42,418 bases of DNA from Streptomyces sp. NRRL S-31 (GCF_000718775.1 NZ_JOCB01000082.1:1-42418); one strand, 5' to 3'; shown: positions 16,427-26,365, counted from the stretch's first letter. Translations and numbers: made by a program. The notes: generated by a model from the sequence alone, not told the origin.

Positions 16427-16901
16427 GGGTTTCTCCTCACTGATCGCTCGCGCGGCCCCATACATGGCTACAGCAGCCCTGGCTGGGTCACGACCGCTCA
16501 GAGCCTACGCTCCCTCAAGATACGTTTCTCGGTGGCCGAGCGCCCGCCACCCAGACACCGGTGCGCACACGTGTTTAGAACGGCCACTGTCGGGAGGTGT
16601 GGTCGACAGGCGACGGGGACGGCGGAAGACCGGCCACGGATCCGCGTAACGGCGTGGACGGCTCCCGGGTCGGCGGCAGCCGTACGACGTCGCGGTCACT
16701 GGTGTGCGACACCGCCGGGCCCCCGGTGCCGGTGGCGGGGTCGTACGGTTCCGGCGCGCCGGAGGGCGCGCGTCCTCGTGTCCGCCCATGGCCAAGCTTT
16801 ACTAGGATGGATGAGAAGAGGTCACTGTCACCGAGGCGGCGTGACGTGCGAACGCCCTGCCGCCTCCCGGTTCGCCACCGCAGCAGACAAGGGGGTGATC
16901 G
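16427..16901. other. Intergenic region before the GAF-phosphatase gene
   Basis: These 475 bases lie between the divergent GMC remnant and the gene at 16902. Short open frames are present on both strands, but none has a ribosome site and recognisable protein. An AT-richer patch with an AAGCTTTACTAGGATGG segment near 16794-16810 could contain the promoter of the downstream gene. Confidence 0.4.
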
Positions 16902-19199
16902 GTGACCAGCGGCGACACCTCCGAGACGCACCCCGGCGGTGACGGTTCCGGTGGAATCGGCACTCGGCTCGCGGACGCCCTGCACCGCACCGTCTGCGAG
17001 ACGGTCCGCCGTTCGGGTGCGGTCACGGCCGCCGTCCATCTGCTGGACGCGGACCGGACCCGCCTGGAAGTGGCGATGATCGCGGGCAGCCCGCCCTCGA
17101 TCTTCAGTGTGCTCCCGGGAGCGGACCTGGACTCGCCCTACGAGCCCGCTCGCGCGCTCGCCTCGGGCACCACAGTGGGGGACCTGGAAACGCACCGGGA
17201 CGCTGAGCACGCGCAGCCCCCGCTGTCGTACCCCTACCTCGCGATCGCCACCCCGGTGGTCGCGGGGGACCGCCGCTTCGGTGCCCTGATGGCTCTCCGG
17301 CTCGACACGCACGGCCCCTACTCGGCCGCGGACCGGGCGGCGCTGGAGGAGGAGGGGAGGGGGCTCGCCGCGGCCCTCACGACGCTCGCCGACCGCGGCG
17401 AGGCCGTCGTCGCCCCGTGTACCCCGACGCTCATCCCGGCACGGCCCGCGAGTGTCCGCACGGCGGGCTGGGGTCTTCCCGGTGTGCCGGGCTCGGGCGG
17501 CACGAGCATGATGTACCCGCTGCGCCGACTCGCCGACCTGCTGAACCAGGCCACGACCAAGCAGGAGGTCATGGCCGCCGCACGGTCCTGCGTCATGAGA
17601 CCACTGCGGGCCCGCGCCATCGTCCTCGCCGTGGCCGAGGACGGGCGCTTCTGGGTCGTCGGACACAGCGGCGACTCCTCGGAACTGGCCCGGGGCCTGC
17701 ACGGCAGCACCGCGAACGCCGCGTCGCCGGCGGCGGACGCCCTCCAGGCCGGCCCGCAGTTCCGCGGCGTGGAGCCGGCCGGACCCGGTGACGGGCCCGG
17801 CACCGGGTCCCCGTCGGCCCGGGATCTCGCCGAGGCACACCTGCCGCTCGTCGGGAACAGGCACGTCCTCGACCTCCCCCTGCTCCAGGGCAGCGACGTC
17901 CTCGGCGTGTGCTGCATGTTCTTCGACGGACCCCGCGGTTTCCCGCCGGAGGAGCGGGCCCTCATGACCATGATGGCGGGTCTGCTCGGCGCGGCGGTGC
18001 AGCGCGTCGAGCTGAGCGCGCAACAGCAGCAGGTCGCCGAGCACCTGCAACGCCAGCTCCTTCCCCCCGTGCTCCCGCTGTTCCCCCGGCTGACGGCCAC
18101 CGCCCGGTACCGGCCCGCCGACACCACGTCCAGGGTGGGCGGCGACTGGTACGACATGATCCGCGCGCCCGGTGACCGCGTCGTGCTGGTCGTCGGCGAC
18201 GTCGAGGGGCACAGCCTGAACAGCACCGCGCTGATGGGCCAGGCGCGGACCGCGCTCGCCTCCTACGCCGCGGAGGGACACCGTCCCGCCGTGGTGATCG
18301 ACCGCACCGGCGGACTGCTCGCCAAGCTGGGCGCGGACCTCCTCGTGACCTGCTGCGTCGTCTCCCTGGACATGTCCGACGGTACGGCCGAGGTGGCGCT
18401 GGCCGGCCACCCCGAGCCCCTGGTGCGCCGGCCCGACGGACGTCTGTCTGCGCTGCACGCGCCCGCCAACCTTCCCCTGGGCGTGGCCACCGACCAGGCA
18501 TACCAGGGCCGTCAGCACACGCTCCGGCCCGGCTCCGTGCTGATGCTGTACTCGGACGGTCTGCACGAATACGCCCCCGCCGACCCGGTGCCCTGGGCGC
18601 AGACGCTGTTCGACAGCGCCGGCCCGGAGACCGGCGATGACCTTGAGCAGCTCGCCGACCACGTGGTCGCCGAAGTCACCCGGACCGCGGCGGCCGCGTC
18701 GTCCCGGCAGCGCCGCGACGACGCGGTGCTGCTCCTCGCACGTTACGAGCCCGCGCTCGGGAAGGAGGCGCCGCGCACGGCGGCACTGCACGTGCAGCGC
18801 CGTGATCTGCAAGGGGTCAGGACGGCCCGTGCCTTCGTCACGGAGCAGTTGCGTGCCTGGGACCTGGCGACGCTGGCGGACACCCTGCAACTCCTCGTCT
18901 CCGAACTCGTCACGAACGCCCTGGTCCACGCGGGCAGCGACGTCGACGTCCGCCTGCGCGCCTTCGGCGACCGCGTCCGGCTGGAGGTGCGGGACTCCGA
19001 GAGCGACCCGCCGATGCCCTCCCCGCTGGCCCTGGCCGAGGAGGACAACGCCGAGGCCGAGCACGGCCGTGGCCTCCTCATCGTGGAGGCGCTGGCCGGC
19101 GGATGGAACACCTCCCCCAACGGCCGCGGCAAGACGGTTTCGCTGGAGATGACCGTCCCGGACCGCTCCCTCACGGGCGCGCCCGTCCTGGGGGAATAG
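16902..19199 (+). CDS. GAF/PP2C (SpoIIE-type) phosphatase fused to an HATPase domain
   Basis: The protein has 765 residues in four parts. Two GAF-like sensor domains lie at about 20-165 and 200-365. A SpoIIE-type PP2C phosphatase is at 385-610, with metal-site segments GGDWYDM, VGDVEGHS and a late YSDGLHEY. A GHKL ATPase domain fills 625-755, with N-box ELVTNALVHAG and G-box residues HGRGLLIVEAL. Such proteins control partner-switching of anti-sigma-factor antagonists in Streptomyces; the ATPase domain resembles RsbW-type anti-sigma kinases. The GTG at 16902 follows AGGGGG about 8 bases upstream. No membrane segment is seen. The specific sigma factor is unknown. Confidence 0.88.
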   Translation: MTSGDTSETHPGGDGSGGIGTRLADALHRTVCETVRRSGAVTAAVHLLDADRTRLEVAMIAGSPPSIFSVLPGADLDSPYEPARALASGTTVGDLETHRDAEHAQPPLSYPYLAIATPVVAGDRRFGALMALRLDTHGPYSAADRAALEEEGRGLAAALTTLADRGEAVVAPCTPTLIPARPASVRTAGWGLPGVPGSGGTSMMYPLRRLADLLNQATTKQEVMAAARSCVMRPLRARAIVLAVAEDGRFWVVGHSGDSSELARGLHGSTANAASPAADALQAGPQFRGVEPAGPGDGPGTGSPSARDLAEAHLPLVGNRHVLDLPLLQGSDVLGVCCMFFDGPRGFPPEERALMTMMAGLLGAAVQRVELSAQQQQVAEHLQRQLLPPVLPLFPRLTATARYRPADTTSRVGGDWYDMIRAPGDRVVLVVGDVEGHSLNSTALMGQARTALASYAAEGHRPAVVIDRTGGLLAKLGADLLVTCCVVSLDMSDGTAEVALAGHPEPLVRRPDGRLSALHAPANLPLGVATDQAYQGRQHTLRPGSVLMLYSDGLHEYAPADPVPWAQTLFDSAGPETGDDLEQLADHVVAEVTRTAAAASSRQRRDDAVLLLARYEPALGKEAPRTAALHVQRRDLQGVRTARAFVTEQLRAWDLATLADTLQLLVSELVTNALVHAGSDVDVRLRAFGDRVRLEVRDSESDPPMPSPLALAEEDNAEAEHGRGLLIVEALAGGWNTSPNGRGKTVSLEMTVPDRSLTGAPVLGE

Positions 19200-19388
19200 A
19201 GCGCTCCAGGAGGACGGGGTCGGGAACGGTCGGCGGGCCGCCACACGTTTTCACACCCGCTGCGCGCGACGGGGCGGCGGCGCCGATACGCTTGCGCCAC
19301 GCCGTGGCCCGATGTGGTGCCGCTGCCCGCCGGGCACGGAAAGACGGCTGCCGTGGCCGTCCGGCCCTCGACACGATGGAGGAATACG

Positions 19389-19862
19389 TTGACCGACGAA
19401 GCGATGGGTGACGACGTCTACCAGCCGGACGGCTCCGACGTACAGGACGACGCCGGGGTGCTGGACGCCTCCGACACCCTGGACTACCGGGCCGGCGAGG
19501 AGGCCCTGGACGAGGGCTACTCGCCGCCGGAACGACCGTGGGGTGTCCGGCACAGCGGGGTCACGGCCGCCGAGCGGCTGCGCGGGGAGAGCCTCGACGA
19601 ACGCCTGGCCGAGGAGATACCCGACCTGCGGCTTCCCGAGGGCGACGGCATCGGGGACACCTGGGACACCGACGGCGAGCTGATCGACGCGGAGGTGGGT
19701 GACGTGCGTGCCGGACGGCTCGTCGCGCCCGACGAGGGCGTCCGGGCCGACACCTCGTCCCCTCTGGTCGCGTACGACCGGGGCCTGGACGGCGCCGGGG
19801 CGTCGGCCGAGGAAGCGGCCATGCACCTGATCCCCGAGTCCGACACGTATCTCGAGGACTGA
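19389..19862 (+). CDS. DUF5709 family protein
   Basis: The protein has 157 acidic residues. It begins MTDEAMGDDVYQPDGSD and contains LDYRAGEEALDEGYSPPERP and WGVRHSGVTAAERLRGESLD, segments typical of the DUF5709 family of actinobacteria. Function is unknown. The TTG at 19389 is chosen because TGGAGGA lies about 7 bases upstream; an earlier in-frame start at 19314 has no such site. It lies 190 bases after the GAF-phosphatase gene, so shared transcription is possible but not shown. Confidence 0.82.
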   Translation: MTDEAMGDDVYQPDGSDVQDDAGVLDASDTLDYRAGEEALDEGYSPPERPWGVRHSGVTAAERLRGESLDERLAEEIPDLRLPEGDGIGDTWDTDGELIDAEVGDVRAGRLVAPDEGVRADTSSPLVAYDRGLDGAGASAEEAAMHLIPESDTYLED

Positions 19863-20089
19863 GTCCGGGCTCAGCGGGCGTTCCCGCCGGCCGTTCCCGA
19901 CGGTGCCGCCCCTGGCAGAGTGCCGGCCCCCGCACAGCGGCCCCCGCGCAGGCCGGCGGGGCGGTGCCCGGCGCCGGGGCTTCCGCCGTGTCTCCCGTGC
20001 GGGCCGCGCCGTCGTGCGCCGCCAGGACCGCGGGAGCCAGGCCGGGAGCAGGCCGCGGCCGCCCGCTGCCGCGCCGTCGCAGTCCTGCC

Positions 20090-20347
20090 TCAGCGTCCCG
20101 CCGGTACCCGGGCGCGCCACGCCCGCGCCGATCTCTCGCGCGCCACCTCCAGGCGCCGCCGTTCCTCCGCGCTGAGCAGCCCCAGCAGCCTGGGATTGCC
20201 GGCCCAGCCGTTCAGCAGGGCGTGTGACCCGCCCAGCCGCAGGGAGTACGCCCACATGCTCTCCCCCTGGCCGCGGTCGACCCAGGCACTGGCCCAGGTG
20301 ACCAAGTGATGGATGCGTTCCTCATGGCTGAATCGTGCAGTGATCAT
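20090..20347 (-). CDS. Small hypothetical protein (85 aa)
   Basis: From an ATG at 20347 the frame encodes MITARFSHEERIHHLVTWAS and ends in an Arg/Ala-rich helix (SAEERRRLEVARERSARAWR). The composition is that of a real soluble protein, with Trp, His and hydrophobics in sensible places. GGAGG lies only 2 bases before the ATG, so a start a few codons upstream (GTG at 20356) is possible. I do not recognise a family. It is convergent with the DUF5709 gene, and a strong hairpin lies about 120 bases upstream. Confidence 0.55.
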   Translation of the reverse strand: MITARFSHEERIHHLVTWASAWVDRGQGESMWAYSLRLGGSHALLNGWAGNPRLLGLLSAEERRRLEVARERSARAWRARVPAGR

Positions 20348-20464
20348 GACCTCCACCTGCCTGTACGTGGTCTGGTGGCCGAGTGGGACACGGAGCGGAG
20401 GCCGCCGGGGTTCGACGGGGCCCTGAGGGCGCACGGCCGGCTGCCCGGGTCCGGACGGCACGAA

Positions 20465-20494
20465 GAGGGGCCCGGCACCGACTCCGGGCCCCTC
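20465..20494. terminator. Strong GC-rich hairpin (11-bp stem, 8-base loop)
   Basis: GAGGGGCCCGG (20465-20475) and CCGGGCCCCTC (20484-20494) are perfectly complementary around an 8-base loop. No U-tract follows. It could terminate minus-strand readthrough, or fold in the leader of the small gene at 20347. Confidence 0.55.
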
Positions 20495-20715
20495 GGCCGA
20501 CGCACCCACCCCCATGTGGGGCGACGGCCGCAGGCGGGCCGCCCATGGAGACGGCCGTTCCTCCCGTACCCCGGCCGATGCCTGCGGGAGGGTCCTGCAC
20601 TATGAACACGTGTGAGCGGCCGCCCTGGTTCGAATCCGTTCCGTCCGGCCGGCGGCGGCTCTCGGTCACGGGCAGCGGCCCACCGTTGCCGTGGGCGCAC
20701 ACGGGTCTCCGGTCT

Positions 20716-20739
20716 CCGGTCTCTCGGTTCAGAGACCGG
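20716..20739 (-). terminator. Candidate terminator of the molybdopterin oxidoreductase gene
   Basis: A perfect 9-bp stem, CCGGTCTCT with AGAGACCGG, encloses a 6-base loop about 88 bases after the stop at 20827. No U-tract is seen, which is common in Streptomyces terminators. Confidence 0.6.
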
Positions 20740-20826
20740 CACTGATCCTGCGGGCCCACGTCGACGTGGTGCCGCCGGGTGACCTCGGCGAGTGGGCGGG
20801 CGGCCCGTTCGTCCTGACCGGACCCC

Positions 20827-23133
20827 TCAGCCGGTGACCAGCCGGCGGACCCGCTCGCTGTCCCGTTGGGCGGTGTCCCGCTCCTCGGCGGTGGCCGGTT
20901 CCAGGCGCACCGGGACGTCCTTGTGGTGCGGAGTACCGGCGATGGGGTCGCGGTCGGCGGCGTCGGTCAGGAGGTTGATGCGGGGACCGTGGACCACGCG
21001 TCCGCCCCGGCCGTCGGGAACGGACATGCCGTAGCCGTGGGGCAGCGCGAGCTGACCGGCGCGGAGCGTGCCGTCGACCTCGGCGCGGGCCACGACGCGT
21101 CCGGTGCGCGACACGACCGCCACCCAGTCGCCCTCCGCGGCTCCCACCGCGGCCAGGTCCTCGGCCCGTGCCCGCAGCGCGCCGTCCGGATCCGTCCGGC
21201 GCCAGGCCGGCGGACGCAGGATCTGGTTGGCGTTGTGGCTGCGCCGCTGGCCGCCGATCAGCGACAGCGGGAACTCGGGGTCGGGCCGGTCGTCGGCCGG
21301 GTCCAGCCCGGCGAGCCACTCGAGCAGTTCCGGAACGTCCAGCCGGACGCGCTCGCCGTGCATCAGGTCCCACACCTCCTCGTAGGTGTGCGCGCTGAAG
21401 GCGAGCCCGCCGGGTGAGGAGAGGACCCGGTCGAACAGTTCCTCGCCGAGGGCGGGCCCGGCCAGCCCGGTGCCGAGCGCCCGTTGCACCTGTACGGTCA
21501 TGCGCCGCGCCGCCTGGTGGCAGCCGGCCCACAGCACCGCCGCGGGCGCCGCGCCGGCGGGCAGTGTACGGCCGAGCGTCAGGTACAGCAGGACCGGCGC
21601 GATGCCCGGTACGTCCTTCAGCAGGGGGGCGGCGCGCGACATGAGGCTCGCGCGGTCGGTCCGCGCGATGTCGGTGAGGTCGTCCAGCACTTCCCGGCCG
21701 GGCAGCGCGCCGAGCTTGTCGAGCAGGCGGGCGTAGATGTCGGCCTCGGCCAGGGTTCCGGGGAGGGGGTCGAACAACGGCGGACGCAGGTGGAAGGAGT
21801 TGACCGGCCATTCGAGCGTGAAGTAGGTCCACTCCCACTTCTCGTGCTGGGAGGCGGCCGGCAGGACGTAGTCGGCGAGCGCCGCGGTCTCGGTGTACGC
21901 CACGTCGACGACCACGGAGAGCTCGGCGGCGGCGATGGCGCGCTCGAACGAGGCGGTGTCCGCGGCGGTGTTGGCGGGATTGGACGAGTCGACCCACATC
22001 ACCCGCGCGCGGTCGGGGCGGTCGGCCAGGAACTCCTCCGCGAGGGTGTTCAGCGGCAGGTAGCCGCCGATGTACTCGAACCCGGTGATCGCCGAGCGCC
22101 GGCCGGCCGAGTGCGTCCACAGCGGCGTCAGCCAGGAGTGCAGCGCGTTGGTACCGGGCCGGCCGAAGTGACCGGTCAGCAGGTAGAGCAGCTTCTCCAG
22201 GTAGCTGTTGAGGGTGGAGTTGCGGCCCTGCTGGATACCGAGTTCCACCCGGACGGTCATGGCACGCGCACCGAGGATGAGGTCCACCGCCCGCTCCACG
22301 TCGGCTCGCGGGAGCTCGGTGCGGGCGATGAACTCGTCCACCGGGACGCGGCGCAGCACCTCGGCCACCTGCTCGAAGCCCTCGGTGCGCGCGCGCAGGA
22401 ACGCCTCGTCCTGACCGCCCCGCCCAAGGATCAGGGCCAGGATCGCGCCCAGCAGGTAGGCGTCCGTGCCGGGCCGCAGCGGCAGGTGCAGGTCGGCGGC
22501 CGCGGCCGTCTCGGTGCGCCGCGGATCCACCACGACCATCCTGCGAGCGGGATCGTTCTTGATGGTGTTGACGACGTTGCGGGCGCGGTTGAAGCCGTGC
22601 GCCTGCCAGGGGTTGCAGCCGATGACGAGGAGCAGGTCGCACTCCTCGACGCCCTCGGCGGTGTGGCAGGTCTGGTGGCCGAACATCTTTCCGTTCACCC
22701 AGAAGTCGCCGGTCTTCTCCTGCGACAGCGCACCGAACATCCGGGTGGAACGCATCCACTGCTGCAGAGCGTGTCCGTAGGGGCCGCCGGAGTGGTTGCC
22801 CTGGCCACCGCCGCCGACGTAGGCCATCGGCCCCTCGTCCCCGCCGGTGTATCCGTCTTTGACCGTCCGCAGCCGGTCCGCGATCTCGGTGAGGGCGGTG
22901 TCCCAGTCGACCGGCTCGTGTGTTCCGTCGGGACGGCGGCGCAGAGGCGTCGTGAGACGGTCGCCGTGGTCGCCGTACCAGGTCAGCCGCTGGGCCTTCT
23001 GGCACAGGTACCCCTCGGAACGCGGGTGCTCCCGGTCACCGCGGACCCGGGTGATCTTCCGGCCCTCGGTCTGGACCTCCAGTCCGCAGTTGACGTAGCA
23101 GAGACTACAGGCGGTCTTTCGCCACTGTGCCAT
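20827..23133 (-). CDS. Molybdopterin oxidoreductase with N-terminal 4Fe-4S motif
   Basis: The protein has 768 residues. The N-terminus holds a 4Fe-4S site, C9-x2-C12-x3-C16-x27-C44 (CSLCYVNCG, then GYLCQKAQ), followed by the bis-MGD molybdopterin fold (DWDTALTEIADRL, LLLVIGCNPWQAHG, VVVDPRRTETA) and a C-terminal dinucleotide-binding domain from about residue 630. It belongs to the DMSO reductase superfamily, in the formate dehydrogenase or assimilatory nitrate reductase-like branch. C156 (HQTCHTAEG) might ligate Mo, but this needs a structural alignment. No twin-arginine signal is seen, so it is probably cytosolic. The ATG at 23133 follows GGGAG by 5 bases and places the Cys motif correctly. 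Substrate is unknown. Confidence 0.85.
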   Translation of the reverse strand: MAQWRKTACSLCYVNCGLEVQTEGRKITRVRGDREHPRSEGYLCQKAQRLTWYGDHGDRLTTPLRRRPDGTHEPVDWDTALTEIADRLRTVKDGYTGGDEGPMAYVGGGGQGNHSGGPYGHALQQWMRSTRMFGALSQEKTGDFWVNGKMFGHQTCHTAEGVEECDLLLVIGCNPWQAHGFNRARNVVNTIKNDPARRMVVVDPRRTETAAAADLHLPLRPGTDAYLLGAILALILGRGGQDEAFLRARTEGFEQVAEVLRRVPVDEFIARTELPRADVERAVDLILGARAMTVRVELGIQQGRNSTLNSYLEKLLYLLTGHFGRPGTNALHSWLTPLWTHSAGRRSAITGFEYIGGYLPLNTLAEEFLADRPDRARVMWVDSSNPANTAADTASFERAIAAAELSVVVDVAYTETAALADYVLPAASQHEKWEWTYFTLEWPVNSFHLRPPLFDPLPGTLAEADIYARLLDKLGALPGREVLDDLTDIARTDRASLMSRAAPLLKDVPGIAPVLLYLTLGRTLPAGAAPAAVLWAGCHQAARRMTVQVQRALGTGLAGPALGEELFDRVLSSPGGLAFSAHTYEEVWDLMHGERVRLDVPELLEWLAGLDPADDRPDPEFPLSLIGGQRRSHNANQILRPPAWRRTDPDGALRARAEDLAAVGAAEGDWVAVVSRTGRVVARAEVDGTLRAGQLALPHGYGMSVPDGRGGRVVHGPRINLLTDAADRDPIAGTPHHKDVPVRLEPATAEERDTAQRDSERVRRLVTG

Positions 23134-23332
23134 CCGAACTCCCGCTCTCGCGCGCCATTGTGTCGCCCCAAGGGCACGGCCGAGCCGTACGTATGGCCGC
23201 ACGGACCCTGCCCGGTGCGCGGCACCGTGCGCCTCGGTCGGGAAGAGCCGCAGCCGTGGACCGGTGACACACCCTCACGGTAGTACACACATATACACCA
23301 CGTGGCACACGTACGGCACAGGTGTCACGGCG

Positions 23333-26167
23333 TCAACCGTCCGGCACCGGCCGGCCCGGTACGCCCCGGTCACCGGATCCGGCGTCCAGCGCGTCCCGCA
23401 GTTGCGCCCGCGTCGTCACGCCGAGCTTGGGGAAGGCCTGGTAGAGGTGGAAACCCACCGTCCGGGGCGACAGCAGCAGCCGGTCGGCGATCTGCCGGTT
23501 GGTGAGCCCCGCGGCGGCGAGCCGCACGACCTGGCTCTGCTGCGGGGTGAGCCGGTCGAGCAGCCGTCCTCGGCCGCCGTCCTCGGGCGGCACCACGGCG
23601 CCACAGGCCCTCAGGCCCTCGGCGGCCTGTTCGGCCCACGGCCGGGCCCGAAGCTGCTGGAAGGTCGTGAGGGCCTGCGCGAACAGCGTCCGTGCCTGCG
23701 CCGCCGTGCGCCGTCGGCGCAGCCACTGGCCGTACTCCAGGGCGATCCGGGCCCGGTCGAAGGGCCACTGCTCACCCTCCGGGTCGGCGAGTGCGGCCGT
23801 GAAGTGTGCGCCGCTCTCGGCGTCGGACGCCAGCAGGGCGCGGGCCCTGTGCACCTGCATGGCCAGCCGCCGCGACATGTCACCGCCGGCCGGCCGGGCG
23901 GCGACGGACCGCAGCACCGCGGCCGCCTCGGCCTGACGGCCGGCGTACACCGCCTCGGCCGCCAGGTCGCCGACGTGGTAGAGCGGGAGGCGGTAGTGCA
24001 GGGGCCGGGGGTCGGGCCCCGGGGTGAACAGGCCCCGCAGGTGTTCGAAGGCCAGTTCGTGGTCACCCTCGGCGCAGGCCGCGGCCCCCCGTACGGCCAG
24101 GACCGCGGCGTACAGGGCACGGCTCTCGGCCGGATCGACGCCCGCCGCCGCCCGGTCCGCGAGGTCGCGGGCGCGGCCGGCCTCGCCCCGCAGGGCGAGC
24201 ATGGTGGCCTTGACGCACATCGCCGACCGCCTGGCCGGGTCGAGGCCGTTCTCCACCGCGGTCTCGTACACCTCCTCGTTCAGCGCCCAGGCCGATTCCC
24301 AGGCACCGCTCTCGAACTGTGCCGCGGCCAGCGTCTGGCCGACCTCGGCATGTGCCTTGCCCGGATCGACCCGCCGCATCTGCTCCATGGCCGTGCCCAG
24401 CAGCCCGACGGCCGTCCGCGTCTCGTCCAGGAGCCAGGCGGTGGCGCCGAGCAGGGCCGGCGCGTGCGGTCCGTGACCGCGACGGGCCATGACCCGCCGC
24501 AGCTGTCGGAGGTGGGCGTCCCGGTCCGCGAGCGGATCGCAGCCGACGCGCACCCACAGCCGCCGGCAGTCGTCCCCCGCGCCCTCCGTCAGGGCCGGGA
24601 GCAACTCGAGTGCCGTGCGGCGGTGGGTCTCGTCACCTGTGTAGTGGATCGCGTCGACGGCCTGGCTCAGGGCCGCCAGGGCCACGTCGCCGGCGGTGCC
24701 GACGGCGGACTCGGCCAGCGGCAGCAACCGGTCGAGCGCCGCCCTGTGGCGGCCGGTCGCCGCCATGGCCCAGCAACTGAGCAGCGTCGCCCCCGTCGCC
24801 AGGTGCGGATCGGACGTGCCGGTGGTGACCTGGGCGGCCAGTCTCTCCACCCAGTGCGGGCGGCCCGCGTGCATGGCCAGATCACAGGCTTCCAGCAGCC
24901 GCTGTCCCCTGCGGCCGGGGTCGGGAGTGAGCTGTGCGGCCCGCTCCAGGGCCGCGGCGGCGGCCGGGTACCCGCCGCGGCGGCGGGCCCGGTCGGCGGT
25001 GGACCAAAGGAGCCCGGCGATCTCCTCGTCCGGGGCGAGCGTGGCCGCCGCCAGGTGCCAGGCGCGGCGGTCCGGATCGTCGGTGAGGGCTTCGGCCAGG
25101 GCGAGGTGCACGTCCCTGCGTTCGGCGAACGTGGCCGTCTGGTAGACGGCCGACCGCATCATCGGGTGGCGGAACTCCACATGCCCGCTGTCCAGCCGGA
25201 CCAGGCCCTCGTTCTCCGCGGCGAACCAGGCGTCGAGGCCCCCGGCCGGATCCCCGGCGGAGGCGGCGAGCAGGGCCGCGGGCAGATCGCTCCCGTCCGC
25301 GGCCGCGGCGAACAGCAGGGCGCGCCGGGTCAGCCGCGGCAGCCCGGACAGCCGGTCGGCGAACATCCGCTCCAGCCGCTGGGGCAACGGCAGCGTGCCG
25401 TTGAGCGCGTACTCCGCCCCGGCCGAGGAGTCCGCCGTGGCCCTGGCCAGTTCGATCAGCGCCAGCGGATTGCCCGCCGCCTGCCGCAGGACGGCCGCCC
25501 GCAGCGGTCCCCGTGGGGCGTCGGGCTGGAGGTCCAGCAGCCGCGCCGCGGCCCGGGCCCCGAGTGCGGGCACGACCAGCCGGCGAAACCCGCTGCCGAG
25601 TCGCCCGGGCACCTGGTCGGTGCGCGCGGCGGTGAGGATCACGATGCCGTCGCCGGCCACCCGGCGGGCGGCGAACGTCAGGGCGTCGAGCGTGCAGAGG
25701 TCGAGCCACTGGACGTCGTCGACGATCAGGAGCAGCGGCCGCTCGCGCGACGCCCGGGACAGCAGCGCCAGCATGCCCAGGTAGATCAGCAGGCGGTGGC
25801 TGTGATCGTCGGGTTCCCGGAACGGCGCTCCGCGCAGGCCCAGGGCCACCAGCAGGGCCTCGCCCTGTTCACCCGGCAGGTGCCGCGCCCCGGCGAGCAG
25901 GGGCTCCAGGAGCCTGCGCAGCCCGGCGAAGACCAGCTTCCGCTCGTTCTCGTACCCGGCGGCACGCAGGACGGTGACGCCCTGCCGTGCCGCTCGGCGC
26001 GCGGCGGTGTCCAGGAGCACGCTCTTGCCCGCGCCCGGCTCGCCCACCAGCACCCAGGCGGATCCCTTCCCGGCCTCGGCGTCACCGAGCAGCCGGTCGA
26101 TGTGCGCCACCTCCTCGTCATGCCCGACGAGAGGCGCAGCGGTCGTGGCGACCGGCCTGTGAACCAT
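23333..26167 (-). CDS. Large ATP-binding LuxR (LAL-type) regulator
   Basis: The protein has 944 residues. Walker A GEPGAGKS lies at 42-49 and Walker B LLLIVDDVQWLD at about 175-186; a long helical repeat region resembling TPR sensor arms follows, and a LuxR helix-turn-helix ends the protein (TPQQSQVVRLAAAGLTNRQI, then SPRTVGFHLYQAFPKLGV). LAL regulators commonly act as pathway-specific activators in Streptomyces clusters. The ATG at 26167 is chosen because GAGGA lies about 5 bases upstream and it begins just before the ATPase domain. It lies on the same strand as the dioxygenase and NRPS genes, which it may control. A perfect inverted repeat lies about 200 bases upstream. Confidence 0.9.
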   Translation of the reverse strand: MVHRPVATTAAPLVGHDEEVAHIDRLLGDAEAGKGSAWVLVGEPGAGKSVLLDTAARRAARQGVTVLRAAGYENERKLVFAGLRRLLEPLLAGARHLPGEQGEALLVALGLRGAPFREPDDHSHRLLIYLGMLALLSRASRERPLLLIVDDVQWLDLCTLDALTFAARRVAGDGIVILTAARTDQVPGRLGSGFRRLVVPALGARAAARLLDLQPDAPRGPLRAAVLRQAAGNPLALIELARATADSSAGAEYALNGTLPLPQRLERMFADRLSGLPRLTRRALLFAAAADGSDLPAALLAASAGDPAGGLDAWFAAENEGLVRLDSGHVEFRHPMMRSAVYQTATFAERRDVHLALAEALTDDPDRRAWHLAAATLAPDEEIAGLLWSTADRARRRGGYPAAAAALERAAQLTPDPGRRGQRLLEACDLAMHAGRPHWVERLAAQVTTGTSDPHLATGATLLSCWAMAATGRHRAALDRLLPLAESAVGTAGDVALAALSQAVDAIHYTGDETHRRTALELLPALTEGAGDDCRRLWVRVGCDPLADRDAHLRQLRRVMARRGHGPHAPALLGATAWLLDETRTAVGLLGTAMEQMRRVDPGKAHAEVGQTLAAAQFESGAWESAWALNEEVYETAVENGLDPARRSAMCVKATMLALRGEAGRARDLADRAAAGVDPAESRALYAAVLAVRGAAACAEGDHELAFEHLRGLFTPGPDPRPLHYRLPLYHVGDLAAEAVYAGRQAEAAAVLRSVAARPAGGDMSRRLAMQVHRARALLASDAESGAHFTAALADPEGEQWPFDRARIALEYGQWLRRRRTAAQARTLFAQALTTFQQLRARPWAEQAAEGLRACGAVVPPEDGGRGRLLDRLTPQQSQVVRLAAAGLTNRQIADRLLLSPRTVGFHLYQAFPKLGVTTRAQLRDALDAGSGDRGVPGRPVPDG

Positions 26168-26365
26168 GGATCCTCGCAAAGCCTCACCGAGTATCGAGCA
26201 CGACCGTAGCGGTCGCTCACCCCGCTGTCGACCGCGTGGACCGCGTACCGGACGCCGTACCGGAGGAGGCCGGCGTACCGGCAGGGAGGGTGCCGGCCCG
26301 GTACGCGGCCGCACGTCCTCCAGTGGCATGCCGGCACACCGTCACCGGCCGCCTTCGCGTCGATG

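Larger units (their letters stand above)
20348..20826. other. Intergenic region with two hairpins
   Basis: These 479 bases follow the molybdopterin oxidoreductase stop on the minus strand and precede the small gene at 20347. They contain hairpins at 20716-20739 and 20465-20494. A 47-codon plus-strand frame at 20602-20745 is open but overlaps the first hairpin and looks like no known protein. Confidence 0.55.

Noticed and set aside
16575..16800. Minus-strand frame ending in PSPVDHTSRQWPF
   Set aside because: The reading frame has good third-position bias but no credible start or ribosome site and no known family.
16575..19244. 889-codon minus-strand open frame
   Set aside because: It is antisense to the GAF/PP2C/HATPase gene, which has clear motifs and a good ribosome site.
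20629..20639. GGTTCGAATCC, like a tRNA T-loop
   Set aside because: The flanking bases do not form a 5-bp T-stem, and no acceptor, D or anticodon arm is found around it.
20602..20745. 47-codon plus-strand frame starting MNTCERPPWF
   Set aside because: There is no ribosome site, and it overlaps the hairpin at 20716-20739 and the 3' region of the molybdopterin gene.
23270..23330. ACAC-rich stretch with CCACGTGG before the molybdopterin gene
   Set aside because: The 8-base palindrome is short and the other repeats are loose; not enough to call an operator.
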